DNA of 64,000 nt from Exiguobacterium sp. TNDT2. Lineage in GTDB: Bacteria; Bacillota; Bacilli; Exiguobacteriales; Exiguobacteriaceae. The DNA is taken from the NCBI RefSeq assembly GCF_003331145.1, contig NZ_QLVE01000009.1, positions 1 through 64,000 on the forward strand, in the 5' to 3' direction. Under the pieces are notes generated by a model, which saw only the letters and a program-made list of their open reading frames with translations, did not search any database and was not told the origin of the DNA. Below, piece after piece: positions 45,677 through 53,989 of the stretch (position 1 is its first letter; every line of letters begins with the position of its first letter). The translations under genes were made by a program, and so were the position numbers.

Positions 45677-47374
45677 ATGTTAGCAGAACTATCGATCAAA
45701 CAATTTGCGATCATCGATGAACTGAATATCACGTTCAACCGCGGGATGACCGTATTGACAGGGGAGACCGGGGCCGGGAAGTCAATCTTGCTCGACGCGA
45801 TCGGTTTGCTCGTCGGGGGACGCGGCTCAAGCGAGTTCGTCCGCTATGGCCAAGACAAGGCGGAGATCGAAGGGCTGTTCAACGTCGAATCGGACCATCC
45901 AATCATCGAGGCGGCAATCCAGTACGGCATCGAGATTGAAGAAGGGACCGTCATTTTGCGCCGTGACTTACATAGCAGCGGGAAAAGCGTCTGCCGGGTC
46001 AACGGGAAAATGATGCCGCTATCGACGCTGCGCGAGCTTGGCCGATTGCTCGTCGATATCCACGGCCAGCATGAGCACCAACACTTGATGGATGCCGAGT
46101 ACCATCTCGGTATTTTGGACAGCTTTGCGGAAGCCGAACTCGCCCCGCTCCTCGACCGTTATCGCAATGCTTATGTCGACTGGAAGAACGTCGCAGATGA
46201 GTTGAAACGATTGAGTCAAAGTGAACAAGAGTTGGCCCAGCGCATGGACTTGCTCGCGTTCCAGACGAACGAGATTGAAGCGGCCGAGTTAAAAGTCGGT
46301 GAGGAACAGGCACTCACCGAGGAACGGAACGAGCTCGCCAACTTCGAGCGGATTCATCAGCATGTGCGGTTATCGTATGAAGCCGTGGCGGACGAGGCGA
46401 AAGGACTCGACCAAATTGGCGTCGCGATGCGAGAAATGGAGGAGGCGTCGGCGCTATCGACATCGCTTGCGCCGATGGCCGAGACGATTTCGAACGCTTT
46501 CTTTCTCCTCGAGGACGCGAAATTCCAGTTACGTGACCAGCTCGACTCGCTCGAATTCGACCCGGTTCGGCTTGATGAGATTGAGACGAGGCTTGCCTTG
46601 TTCCAACAGTTGAAGCGGAAATACGGCGCCACGATTGACGAGGTCATCACGTATGGAGAGAAAATTTCCGACGAGTTAAAGTCGATGACGAATCGGGAAG
46701 AACATCTGCAAGAACTATCGGACCGGCTCGCTCGTCTCGAACAAAAAGTGCGTACGACCGGACTGGCCTTATCGGAAGCCCGCAAACAAGCTGCGACCGA
46801 GCTTGAGATGGCGATTCAACGCGAATTAAAAGAGTTGTACATGGAAAAGACCCAGTTCGAGGTCCGCTTCAAAGAAGGACCGTTCAAGGCAGACGGGCTT
46901 GACCAAGTCGAGTTCTATATGATGACGAATGTCGGTGAGCCGTTCAAACCGCTCGCGAAAGTCGCCTCGGGCGGAGAACTGTCCCGCGTCATGCTCGCCT
47001 TGAAGTCGATTTTCTCCCGAACAGTCGGTGTCGCGTCGATTATTTTCGATGAAGTGGACACAGGCGTTTCAGGACGGGTCGCCCAAGCGATGGGAGAGAA
47101 AATCTTCCGCTTATCGGTCGGCTCGCAAGTGCTCTGTATCACTCATTTAGCTCAAGTGGCAGCGATGGCGGATCAGCACTTGTATATTACGAAAACGGAG
47201 ACAGATGATCGAACGAAGACCAACGTCTCGTTGCTTGGTCATTCTGAACGGGTCGATGAGCTCGGACGTATGATCGCCGGGGCACAGATGACGGATTTGA
47301 CGAAACAACATGTGGAGGAACTGCTCACTATGTCCCTCCAATTAAAACGGAAGTTTATCGAAGGAGTGTCTTAA
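45677..47374 (+). CDS. recN: DNA repair protein RecN
   Basis: SMC-like ATPase of double-strand break repair and transformation, 565 aa. Walker A GETGAGKS (near 30-37), two coiled-coil arms (about 150-370), signature LSRVMLALK and Walker B IIFDEVDTGVSG. ATG 45677 follows GAGGTG with a 9-bp gap. The spo0A ribosome site AAGGAG lies in its last codons. Confidence 0.95.
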   Translation: MLAELSIKQFAIIDELNITFNRGMTVLTGETGAGKSILLDAIGLLVGGRGSSEFVRYGQDKAEIEGLFNVESDHPIIEAAIQYGIEIEEGTVILRRDLHSSGKSVCRVNGKMMPLSTLRELGRLLVDIHGQHEHQHLMDAEYHLGILDSFAEAELAPLLDRYRNAYVDWKNVADELKRLSQSEQELAQRMDLLAFQTNEIEAAELKVGEEQALTEERNELANFERIHQHVRLSYEAVADEAKGLDQIGVAMREMEEASALSTSLAPMAETISNAFFLLEDAKFQLRDQLDSLEFDPVRLDEIETRLALFQQLKRKYGATIDEVITYGEKISDELKSMTNREEHLQELSDRLARLEQKVRTTGLALSEARKQAATELEMAIQRELKELYMEKTQFEVRFKEGPFKADGLDQVEFYMMTNVGEPFKPLAKVASGGELSRVMLALKSIFSRTVGVASIIFDEVDTGVSGRVAQAMGEKIFRLSVGSQVLCITHLAQVAAMADQHLYITKTETDDRTKTNVSLLGHSERVDELGRMIAGAQMTDLTKQHVEELLTMSLQLKRKFIEGVS

Positions 47375-48106
47375 TTGATCACATTATGCATCGCGGACGA
47401 CAATCGTGAAATTGTCGATTTGTTGACCCGCCATCTCGAGTCCAAGGACGATATCAAAATTGTTGGGACCGCCTATGACGGCGAGGCATGCTTAGACATC
47501 GTCAAGACACACCAACCAGACGTGCTCCTGCTCGACATTATCATGCCGCACCTAGACGGCATCGGCGTCCTTGAACGATTACAAACTGAACTTGTGGACG
47601 TTAAACCAGAGGTAATTATGCTCAGTGCGTTCGGGAAAGATGAAGTCACGAAACGGGCGGTCCAACTCGGAGCATCCTATTTTTTGGTCAAGCCGTTCAA
47701 TGTTCAGCAGTTGCTGACGAAAATTCGTGAGCTCGCTGCTGGGTCGAGCCGAGAGTTCGAAGCAATGTCACCAGAAGAGCTTGATATCTCGCTGTTATTG
47801 CAACAGCTCGGGATTTCACCGCGCATTAAAGGGTTCAAATACATTCGCCAAGCCGTCGTCTACGTCCGGGAGCGTCAAGAACTGCTCGGATTGATCACGA
47901 AGGAGCTTTATCCGATGATCGCAAAAGAACATGAGACGACAGCCTCCCGGGTCGAGCGGGCCATGCGTCATGCAATCAAGACAGCGTGGGAGAATGGGAT
48001 GCATAACCATGAAATGTTTGAAGGCCGACCGGAACGTGAGCGTAGTCCGAAAAACTCCGAATTCATTTCTTACTTTGTCACGTACCAATCATTCAAGCAG
48101 CAGTGA
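47375..48106 (+). CDS. spo0A: Response regulator Spo0A (short form)
   Basis: 243 aa. The receiver domain (1-118) has Asp9-Asp10, phosphorylation site Asp54 (LLLDIIMPHLDG), Ser84 and Lys106 (LVKPF). The DNA-binding domain keeps the recognition helix TTASRVERAMRHAI, nearly identical to B. subtilis. The linker and the segment before the final NSEFI are shorter than in sporulating bacilli (267 aa in B. subtilis). It starts with TTG immediately after the recN stop, with AAGGAG 8 bp upstream. spoIVB, normally between recN and spo0A, is missing. Probably a regulator of biofilm or stationary-phase genes rather than sporulation. Confidence 0.93.
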   Translation: MITLCIADDNREIVDLLTRHLESKDDIKIVGTAYDGEACLDIVKTHQPDVLLLDIIMPHLDGIGVLERLQTELVDVKPEVIMLSAFGKDEVTKRAVQLGASYFLVKPFNVQQLLTKIRELAAGSSREFEAMSPEELDISLLLQQLGISPRIKGFKYIRQAVVYVRERQELLGLITKELYPMIAKEHETTASRVERAMRHAIKTAWENGMHNHEMFEGRPERERSPKNSEFISYFVTYQSFKQQ

Positions 48107-48110
48107 CCGA

Positions 48111-48137
48111 TCAGGGGGAATTCTCCCTGATTTTCTT
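48111..48137 (+). terminator. Terminator of argR-recN-spo0A
   Basis: TCAGGGGG pairs with CTCCCTGA, followed by TTTTCTTT. It separates the operon from the RNA downstream. Confidence 0.85.
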
Positions 48138-48148
48138 TCACTTTATTA

Positions 48149-48186
48149 AAGAAAGCGCTTGCAAAAAGAGGAGGACTTGTTATAAT
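48149..48186 (+). promoter_or_regulatory. Promoter of the non-coding RNA with overlapping cre-like site
   Basis: -35 TTGCAA (48159-48164), 16-bp spacer, perfect -10 TATAAT (48181-48186). AGAAAGCGCTTGCA (48150-48163) matches the CcpA site TGAAAGCGCTTTCA in 12 of 14 positions and covers the -35, the placement expected for repression. Confidence 0.65.
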
Positions 48187-48192
48187 AAAGGT

Positions 48193-48716
48193 GTACCAAG
48201 TTACTTGGACGAGCGTCAGATGAACGCTTTCTAACATGTTCCGGAACACGTTAGAGCAAGAAATCATCTCGGACCGCTATCCGTTAATAGCTCAGAGGTG
48301 AGAACGACATCTCAAATCGTCATCGTCCCGACGAGAGGTCGCGGCGTACGCTCATTCGCGAGGCGATTCCAACATCGGTTCGAAGCTAGGGACCATGTTC
48401 GGGGAAAACGAATCGTTCAGTTGACCAAAAGGAGTGTTGTCAACCGTTGAACAGTTTATGGCAAGCGTTCGACTTCACGATGGATGGTTCGACATGACCC
48501 GATGAATAATCGTTAGTAACTCGAATGGATACGTTTCCGTTCACGCAAGACGGCAGTTACTAATTTCTTTCAAACTTCTTCATTAAGAAGACCATTGGAT
48601 TTCATGTCACAAGATTGTAGCAAGTAGGAGAGGAGATCATCCGTAGTGATCACAATTCAATATGAATAAAAAGGTTCCGCACTTGAAATGAACTCAAGTT
48701 TGGGAACCTTTTTTTG
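48193..48716 (+). ncRNA. Candidate structured non-coding RNA, about 520 nt, unassigned
   Basis: No ORF of 60 codons on either strand between the spo0A and yqzF terminators; the stretch has its own promoter and ends in a strong terminator (48668-48716). At least ten local helices can be drawn, for example CCAAG/CTTGG 48196-48208, CTAAC+TGTT/AACA+GTTAG 48231-48254, GCTAT/ATAGC 48276-48291, GAGGTG/CATCTC 48295-48313, AACAT+GGT/ACC+ATGTT 48371-48399, GTTCA+TTGAC/GTCAA+TGAAC 48415-48452, TTAGTAAC/GTTACTAA 48513-48563, CTTCTT/AAGAAG 48575-48590, TTCAT+ATTGT+GATCA/TGATC+ACAAT+ATGAA 48601-48666. It matches no tmRNA, RNase P, SRP, 6S, T-box or riboswitch core that I know. Function unknown. Confidence 0.7.
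48668..48716. terminator. Bidirectional terminator of the RNA and of yqzF
   Basis: AAAGGTTCC and ACTTGA pair with TCAAGT and GGAACCTTT, with A and T runs on both sides. Confidence 0.92.
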
Positions 48717-48719
48717 TGT

Positions 48720-48968
48720 TCAAGAATCTATTCGCGGGACTTTGCCTGTTTTCTTGTCACGATTGAAGATATAACCTGCCACGAAACCAATCCCACCCAT
48801 CGCGATTAACAGCCCGAACGTTCCTTGAAGCATCGAGGCGGCTGCCACCGACTCGATCCAAGAGAATGGGACGCTCGTTTTGAGGAAGAAACTGTCGCGA
48901 AGCAATTTGATGCCATAGACACCAAGTAGGCCAGGAATGATCAAGATCAGCAGTGCGATGATGCGCAT
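48720..48968 (-). CDS. yqzF: DUF2627 membrane protein (YqzF-like)
   Basis: 82 aa with two hydrophobic segments, starting MRIIALLILIIPGLLGVYGIK, typical of DUF2627. AAGGAGGAG precedes the start. In B. subtilis yqzF also sits just before bkdR. Function unknown; the opposite orientation to its neighbours here makes it convergent with the RNA gene. Confidence 0.85.
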   Translation of the reverse strand: MRIIALLILIIPGLLGVYGIKLLRDSFFLKTSVPFSWIESVAAASMLQGTFGLLIAMGGIGFVAGYIFNRDKKTGKVPRIDS

Positions 48969-49098
48969 AGGATCTCCTCCTTAACACTCATTATTTTAAC
49001 AGAAAATATATACGTCCACACGGCCTTTTTTGTGAGGTTGCGAAATTGGTCAAGCTCAAGTAGCATGAATGCAGAACGGTAAAATGGGGGATGTTAGA

Positions 49099-50736
49099 AT
49101 GAATAAACGATTGATGATTGTCGGTGCGGGAAAAGGCGGGACCGAGGTATTGAAGATGTTGCTCGATTCGCCGCTCGTCACCATCGTCGCCGTCATCGAC
49201 CCGGATGCAACGGCCGAAGGCGTGCGGCTCGCCCGGAACCATGGAATCATGACGGCAGGGGATTGGCGGGTATGTGCCGACAAGCGCCTTGATTTTGTGA
49301 TTGAGACGACCGGACGCTCCGAGACGTTTGATGAGTTAAAAGAACATTTCGCAGACGCAGTCGTCTTACCTGGCGAATTCATTCGCATCGTCGTCGAACG
49401 GCTGAAACAGAACCAACAGATGCTCGAGGCAATCATCGACTGTACGAGCGAGGCAATCTCCGTCGCCGACCATAACGGGAATACGATTTTAATCAACCCG
49501 TCCTATACCCGACTAACCGGATTCAAAAAAGAAGACGTCGTCGACAAGCCGGCGACGGCCGACATCGGCATGCAGGAGAGCGTCCACTTGAAAGTGCTCT
49601 CGACCGGGCAAGGTGTCCGCGATATCCGGATGCAAATCGGGGCGACACGACGCGACATTCTCGTCAACGCTGAACCGATCATCGTCGAAGGGAAACTGCG
49701 CGGCTCGGTCGGCGTCATTCGCGACGTGTCCCAAATCCGGGCGCTCCGGGATGAGCTACAAGAAGCAAAGACACGGATTCGCAACCTCGAGGCGAAATAT
49801 CAGTTCGCCGATATCATCGCGACGAGCGACACGATGCGCTTCGTCATCGAACAAGCCCGGCTCGCTGCCGTGACACCTGTCACCGTGCTCATTCGCGGCG
49901 AGTCGGGGACAGGCAAGGAATTGTTCGCTCATGCCATCCATGGGGAGTCTCCGCGGAAATATAAAAAGTTCGTCCGTGTCAACTGCGCTGCCATCTCACC
50001 GACGCTCCTCGAGAGCGAACTGTTCGGTTACGAGGATGGCGCCTTCAGTGGGGCGAAACGGGGCGGCAAGGTCGGCTATTTCGAAGAGGCCGATGGCGGC
50101 TCACTCTTCCTCGATGAAATCGGCGAGTTGCCGGTCGACGTTCAGGTCAAACTGCTCCGTGTCCTTCAGGAACATGAGATTGTCCGGGTCGGTGGCACGA
50201 GAGCAATCCCGGTCGATGTTCGCATCATCGCGGCGACGAACGCTGACCTCGAATTAAAAGTGGCCGATGGGACATTCCGCGAAGACCTTTATTACCGAAT
50301 CAATCGGATGCCGATCCATATCCCGCCGCTCCGGGACCGGCTTGAGGAAATCGAACCGCTCTGTGAACGCATCGTCCGTAAGTTGAACCAAGAATATGGC
50401 CGTAGCGTGCGCGGTGTGAACCTAGAGGCGACCGAACTGTTAAAAAGCCAGTATTGGAAAGGCAATGTCCGTGAACTCGAGAACGTGCTCGGCCGGGCTA
50501 TGATTTATATGGCGAGCACGGAACAATGGATCGCCCCGCACCATCTCCAACTTTCTCCCCGCGTCACATCGACACGAACGACGGAAGCGCCCTCTTTACA
50601 AGATGCCGTCGCGCGCTATGAACGGGATTTGATTGAACGAGCAATCGAAGAGGCGGGTGGAAACAAGTCGGAAGCGGCGCGTCGCTTACATATTTCAATT
50701 CGTACACTCTATAATAAACTTGAACGTCTGCAATAA
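49099..50736 (+). CDS. bkdR: Sigma-54 dependent activator BkdR
   Basis: Activates the branched-chain keto-acid operon downstream. It is 545 aa: an N-terminal Rossmann-like segment (1-100, [13 protein letters not shown]), a PAS domain (about 105-215), an AAA+ domain (about 235-460; Walker A GESGTGKE 267-274, sigma-54 contact loop GAFSGA 314-319, Walker [10 protein letters not shown]) and a Fis-type HTH (about 505-545). ATG 49099 follows GGGGGA; the frame starts at 49069 without a site. B. subtilis BkdR is larger. Confidence 0.93.
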   Translation: MNKRLMIVGAGKGGTEVLKMLLDSPLVTIVAVIDPDATAEGVRLARNHGIMTAGDWRVCADKRLDFVIETTGRSETFDELKEHFADAVVLPGEFIRIVVERLKQNQQMLEAIIDCTSEAISVADHNGNTILINPSYTRLTGFKKEDVVDKPATADIGMQESVHLKVLSTGQGVRDIRMQIGATRRDILVNAEPIIVEGKLRGSVGVIRDVSQIRALRDELQEAKTRIRNLEAKYQFADIIATSDTMRFVIEQARLAAVTPVTVLIRGESGTGKELFAHAIHGESPRKYKKFVRVNCAAISPTLLESELFGYEDGAFSGAKRGGKVGYFEEADGGSLFLDEIGELPVDVQVKLLRVLQEHEIVRVGGTRAIPVDVRIIAATNADLELKVADGTFREDLYYRINRMPIHIPPLRDRLEEIEPLCERIVRKLNQEYGRSVRGVNLEATELLKSQYWKGNVRELENVLGRAMIYMASTEQWIAPHHLQLSPRVTSTRTTEAPSLQDAVARYERDLIERAIEEAGGNKSEAARRLHISIRTLYNKLERLQ

Positions 50737-50757
50737 ATTGCCTGCATATTTTTTCTC

Positions 50758-50822
50758 ACTATGCAAACAAATGCATAGTGGAACGTTTATTAAAGCGCTT
50801 TCAAAAGTGGAAACAAAATTGC
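50758..50822 (+). promoter_or_regulatory. Sigma-54 promoter, upstream palindrome and cre-like site of the bkd operon
   Basis: -24/-12 element GTGGAAACAAAATTGCA has GG at 50809-50810 and GC at 50821-50822, exactly 10 bp apart, as sigma-54 (SigL) needs. The perfect palindrome ACTATGCA-AACAAA-TGCATAGT (50758-50779), about 40 bp upstream, is the likely BkdR binding site. TTAAAGCGCTTTCA (50790-50803), between them, matches the CcpA site in 12 of 14 positions. Confidence 0.75.
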
Positions 50823-50858
50823 ATAATAACAAGTGAAGACAGGCAAGGGGGGACATGC

Positions 50859-51755
50859 ATGAATTTTGAACGGATGCTCGAACAAGCGAAACAGTTGGAC
50901 GGGCGCACGGTCTCGATTGCTGGGGCGGCCGACGTAGAAGTCATCCGCGCCGTCAGACTCGCGACCGATCACGGATTATCTCGGTTCAAACTGATGGGGG
51001 ATGCCCGAGAGATTAAACGATTATGTGATGAACATAGCATTGACGAGGACGCCGTCGACATCATTCACGTCAAGGGCGACAAAGAGATTGCCAAACGGGC
51101 GACACTTGCCGTTAAAACCGGAGAAGCCGACGTTCTCATGAAAGGGATGGTGGCGACATCGACGTTTATGAAAGCCGTCCTCAGCCGAGAGACGGGGCTG
51201 AGGACGAACCGAACGCTCAGCCACATCGCCTTGTTCCAAATCCCGAATCGGGAACGGCTGATCGGGGTGACCGATGCGGCGATTCATATCGCGCCGACAC
51301 TCGAGGAGAAAGTCGAGATTATCCACAACGCCGTCGCGGCGATGCATGACATCGGTTACGCGTCGCCGAAAGTGGCCGCGATTGGGGCGGTCGAGGTCGT
51401 CAACCCGCAGATGACGGCCACACTCGACGCTGCGCTACTCAGTCAGATGAACCGGCGCGGACAAATCAAAGGCTGTGTCGTCGATGGGCCGCTCGCACTC
51501 GATAACGCCGTCGATATGGTCGCGGCCAAGCAAAAAGGCATCGCTAGCGATGTTGCCGGACAAGCCGATCTGTTGCTCGTCCCGTACATAGAGGTCGGTA
51601 ACGTCCTTTATAAGTCAATCATGTATTTTGCTGAAGCGAGCGTGGCGGCCATCGTCGTCGGAGCGGCCGCACCGGTCGTCTTGACGAGCCGGGCCGACAC
51701 GGCCGAGGCCAAACTGTACTCACTCGCGTTCGCATTACTGCACGCCAAAAAATAA
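50859..51755 (+). CDS. ptb: Phosphate butyryltransferase
   Basis: Converts branched-chain or butyryl-CoA and phosphate to the acyl phosphate, 298 aa. Motifs include [26 protein letters not shown] and the C-terminal [18 protein letters not shown] 50859 follows AAGGGGGGA; the frame extends upstream to 50778 across the promoter. First gene of ptb-bcd-buk-lpdV-bkdAA-AB-B. Confidence 0.94.
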   Translation: MNFERMLEQAKQLDGRTVSIAGAADVEVIRAVRLATDHGLSRFKLMGDAREIKRLCDEHSIDEDAVDIIHVKGDKEIAKRATLAVKTGEADVLMKGMVATSTFMKAVLSRETGLRTNRTLSHIALFQIPNRERLIGVTDAAIHIAPTLEEKVEIIHNAVAAMHDIGYASPKVAAIGAVEVVNPQMTATLDAALLSQMNRRGQIKGCVVDGPLALDNAVDMVAAKQKGIASDVAGQADLLLVPYIEVGNVLYKSIMYFAEASVAAIVVGAAAPVVLTSRADTAEAKLYSLAFALLHAKK

Positions 51756-51774
51756 ACACATGGAGGAATCATCA

Positions 51775-52896
51775 ATGATGGAAACAAACATGGAACCACG
51801 CTTTCGTATTTTCGACGTCTTACAGGCTGAGGACTATGAGCAAATCGTCTTCTGTCAAGACCAGGCGTCAGGATTGAAGGCGATTATCGCGATTCATGAT
51901 ACGACACTCGGACCGGCTCTCGGGGGGCTGCGCATGTGGAACTATGCGTCGGAAGAAGAAGCGCTCACGGACGTCCTTCGTCTCGCCAAAGGGATGACGT
52001 ATAAAAACGCGGCGGCGGGACTCAACCTCGGCGGCGGCAAAGCCGTCATCATCGGTAACGCGAAGACGGACAAATCAGAGGCGCTGTTCCGTGCGTTCGG
52101 CCGTTACGTGCAATCGCTCAGCGGGCGTTACATCACGGCCGAGGACGTCAACACGACGGTCGCCGATATGGACTTCATCCATATGGAGACCGATTATGTG
52201 ACCGGTGTCAGCCCGGCGTTCGGATCGAGCGGCAACCCGTCCCCGGTGACGGCGTATGGCGTATACCGCGGCATGAAGGCCGCGGCCAAATGGAAGTTCG
52301 GCTCGGACTCGCTTGCCGGTAAAACGGTCGCCGTCCAAGGAGTCGGGAACGTCGCCTATAACTTATGCCGTCATTTGCATGAAGAAGGGGCCCACTTGGT
52401 CGTCACCGACATCAACGAAGAAGCGCTCAAGCGGGCCGAGACGGACTTCGGCGCGACGGTCGTCAAGCCGGACGAGATTTATGCGGTCGATTGTGACATC
52501 TTCGCCCCGTGTGCGCTCGGAGCGGTCATCAATGACAAGACGATCCCGATGCTCAAAGCCCAAATCGTCGCTGGTGCGGCCAACAATCAACTCGCCGAGG
52601 ATCGTCATGGGGACGAGTTAGAAGAGCGCGGCATCCTATACGCGCCAGACTTCGTCATCAACGCGGGCGGTGTCATCAACGTGGCCGACGAACTCGAAGG
52701 CTATAACCGCGAGCGAGCGATGAAGAAAGTCGAGCTCATTTACGACAACATGCAGCGCGTCTTCGAGATCGCCGAGCGCGATGGTGTCCCGACGCATGTT
52801 GCCGCCGAGAAGATGGCGGAGGAACGGATTCAGATGATGGCACGGTCGCGCAGCCAGTTCTTGAAAGTCGAAAAGAGTCTGTTAGGTGGTCGTTAA
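51775..52896 (+). CDS. bcd: Leucine (branched-chain amino acid) dehydrogenase
   Basis: NAD-dependent oxidative deamination of Leu, Ile and Val to keto acids, 373 aa. Substrate lysine region [23 protein letters not shown] (shown here in part: KGMTYK and GGGKAVI) and NAD site [14 protein letters not shown] 51775 follows GGAGGA. The stop is 1 bp before the buk start. Confidence 0.94.
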   Translation: MMETNMEPRFRIFDVLQAEDYEQIVFCQDQASGLKAIIAIHDTTLGPALGGLRMWNYASEEEALTDVLRLAKGMTYKNAAAGLNLGGGKAVIIGNAKTDKSEALFRAFGRYVQSLSGRYITAEDVNTTVADMDFIHMETDYVTGVSPAFGSSGNPSPVTAYGVYRGMKAAAKWKFGSDSLAGKTVAVQGVGNVAYNLCRHLHEEGAHLVVTDINEEALKRAETDFGATVVKPDEIYAVDCDIFAPCALGAVINDKTIPMLKAQIVAGAANNQLAEDRHGDELEERGILYAPDFVINAGGVINVADELEGYNRERAMKKVELIYDNMQRVFEIAERDGVPTHVAAEKMAEERIQMMARSRSQFLKVEKSLLGGR

Positions 52897-52897
52897 A

Positions 52898-53989
52898 ATG
52901 ACAAGACAGCTCATTCTCGCCATCAACCCGGGTTCGACGTCGACAAAGGTCGGTTTGTTTGACGGAGCGGACGAGATTTTATCTCGGACCGTCCGTCATG
53001 GGGCCGACGTCACAGGATTGTCAATTCCGGAGCAATTGCCGCATCGGGAACGGGAAGTACGCGACCTATTGGCCGAGTCGAATATCGCGGGCGAGGAGTT
53101 GTCCGCGATTGTCGGTCGCGGTGGTTTGCTCGCCCCGATGACGTCGGGGACGTACGCCGTCAATCTGCTCATGCGTGAGGACTTAGCGAGCGGACGTTTC
53201 GGCATGCACGCCTCGAACTTGGGCGGTTTGCTCGCCCACAAGCTCGGTGAATTATTTCAAGTACCGAATTTTATCGTCGATCCAGTCGTCGTTGACGAGC
53301 TCGGACCGCTCGCGCGAAAGACGGGAATGCCTGAAATCAATCGGCGTAGCATCTTCCACGCCTTGAACCAAAAGGCAGTCGCGAAGCGTTTCGCCGCCGA
53401 AAATGGAAGCGATTACAAACAGCTTAACTTGATTATCGCCCATCTCGGAGGCGGTATTACGGTCGGCGCCCACGCCAAAGGAAAAGTCATCGACGTGAAC
53501 AATGGACTCGATGGCGACGGACCGCTCGCCCCGGAGCGAGCAGGCTCGATTCCTGTTGGACAGGTAGTAGAACTATGTTATAGTACCAGGTATAAAGAAA
53601 TGGAAATGAAACAGAAAATTGTCGGACGCGGCGGGTTGTTTGCCCACCTCGGGACGTTCGACGCGATCGAAATCGAACAACGCATGGCAGATGGCGATGA
53701 ACAGGCCGCTCTTCTATACGAGACGATGGCATACCGCGTCGCCCAAGAGATCGCCAAGCATGGCGCCACACTACGTGGCGACGTCGACGCGATTCTGTTG
53801 ACGGGTGGCATCGCCTACTCGACTTGGCTGACCGAGCAAATCAGTACCCGTGTCGGCTATTTGGCGCCGGTCCACATCTATCCGGGTGAGGATGAGCTGA
53901 AGGCACTCGCCGAAGGCGCACTCCGGGCCATCCGACGTGAAGAAGCGGTTCGAGAATATGAGGGGGATACACATGGCACGAGAATTTGA
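52898..53989 (+). CDS. buk: Butyrate kinase (branched-chain acyl kinase)
   Basis: Makes ATP from acyl phosphate, completing keto-acid breakdown, 363 aa. ASKHA fold: INPGSTSTKVGLF at the start, GRGGLLAPM, LNLIIAHLGGGITVGAH, and LLTGGIAYSTW. The start at 52898 has a weak GGTGG site and is coupled to bcd. Codons near 53560-53596 (CTA, AGT, AGG) look atypical and overlap a promoter-like element. Overlaps lpdV by 17 bp. Confidence 0.93.
   Translation: MTRQLILAINPGSTSTKVGLFDGADEILSRTVRHGADVTGLSIPEQLPHREREVRDLLAESNIAGEELSAIVGRGGLLAPMTSGTYAVNLLMREDLASGRFGMHASNLGGLLAHKLGELFQVPNFIVDPVVVDELGPLARKTGMPEINRRSIFHALNQKAVAKRFAAENGSDYKQLNLIIAHLGGGITVGAHAKGKVIDVNNGLDGDGPLAPERAGSIPVGQVVELCYSTRYKEMEMKQKIVGRGGLFAHLGTFDAIEIEQRMADGDEQAALLYETMAYRVAQEIAKHGATLRGDVDAILLTGGIAYSTWLTEQISTRVGYLAPVHIYPGEDELKALAEGALRAIRREEAVREYEGDTHGTRI
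53556..53596 (+). promoter_or_regulatory. Promoter-like element with FapR-like box inside buk
   Basis: TTGGAC (53556-53561), 17 bp, TATAGT (53579-53584), then TAGTACCAGGTATAAA (53581-53596). The last 16 bases are identical to the FapR-like box in front of accB (36561-36576). Confidence 0.35.

Noticed and set aside
48193-48716. Assignment of the gene-free region to OLE RNA because of the isoprenoid/recN neighbourhood
   Set aside because: No oapA gene follows, it is not in the ispA-dxs gap, and I could not match a conserved OLE core from memory. Left as unassigned; a covariance search would decide.
48193-48716. Reading the same region as a T-box, M-box or other riboswitch leader
   Set aside because: No gene follows on that strand and the terminator is shared with a convergent gene; the T-box AGGGUGGNACCGCG core is not present.
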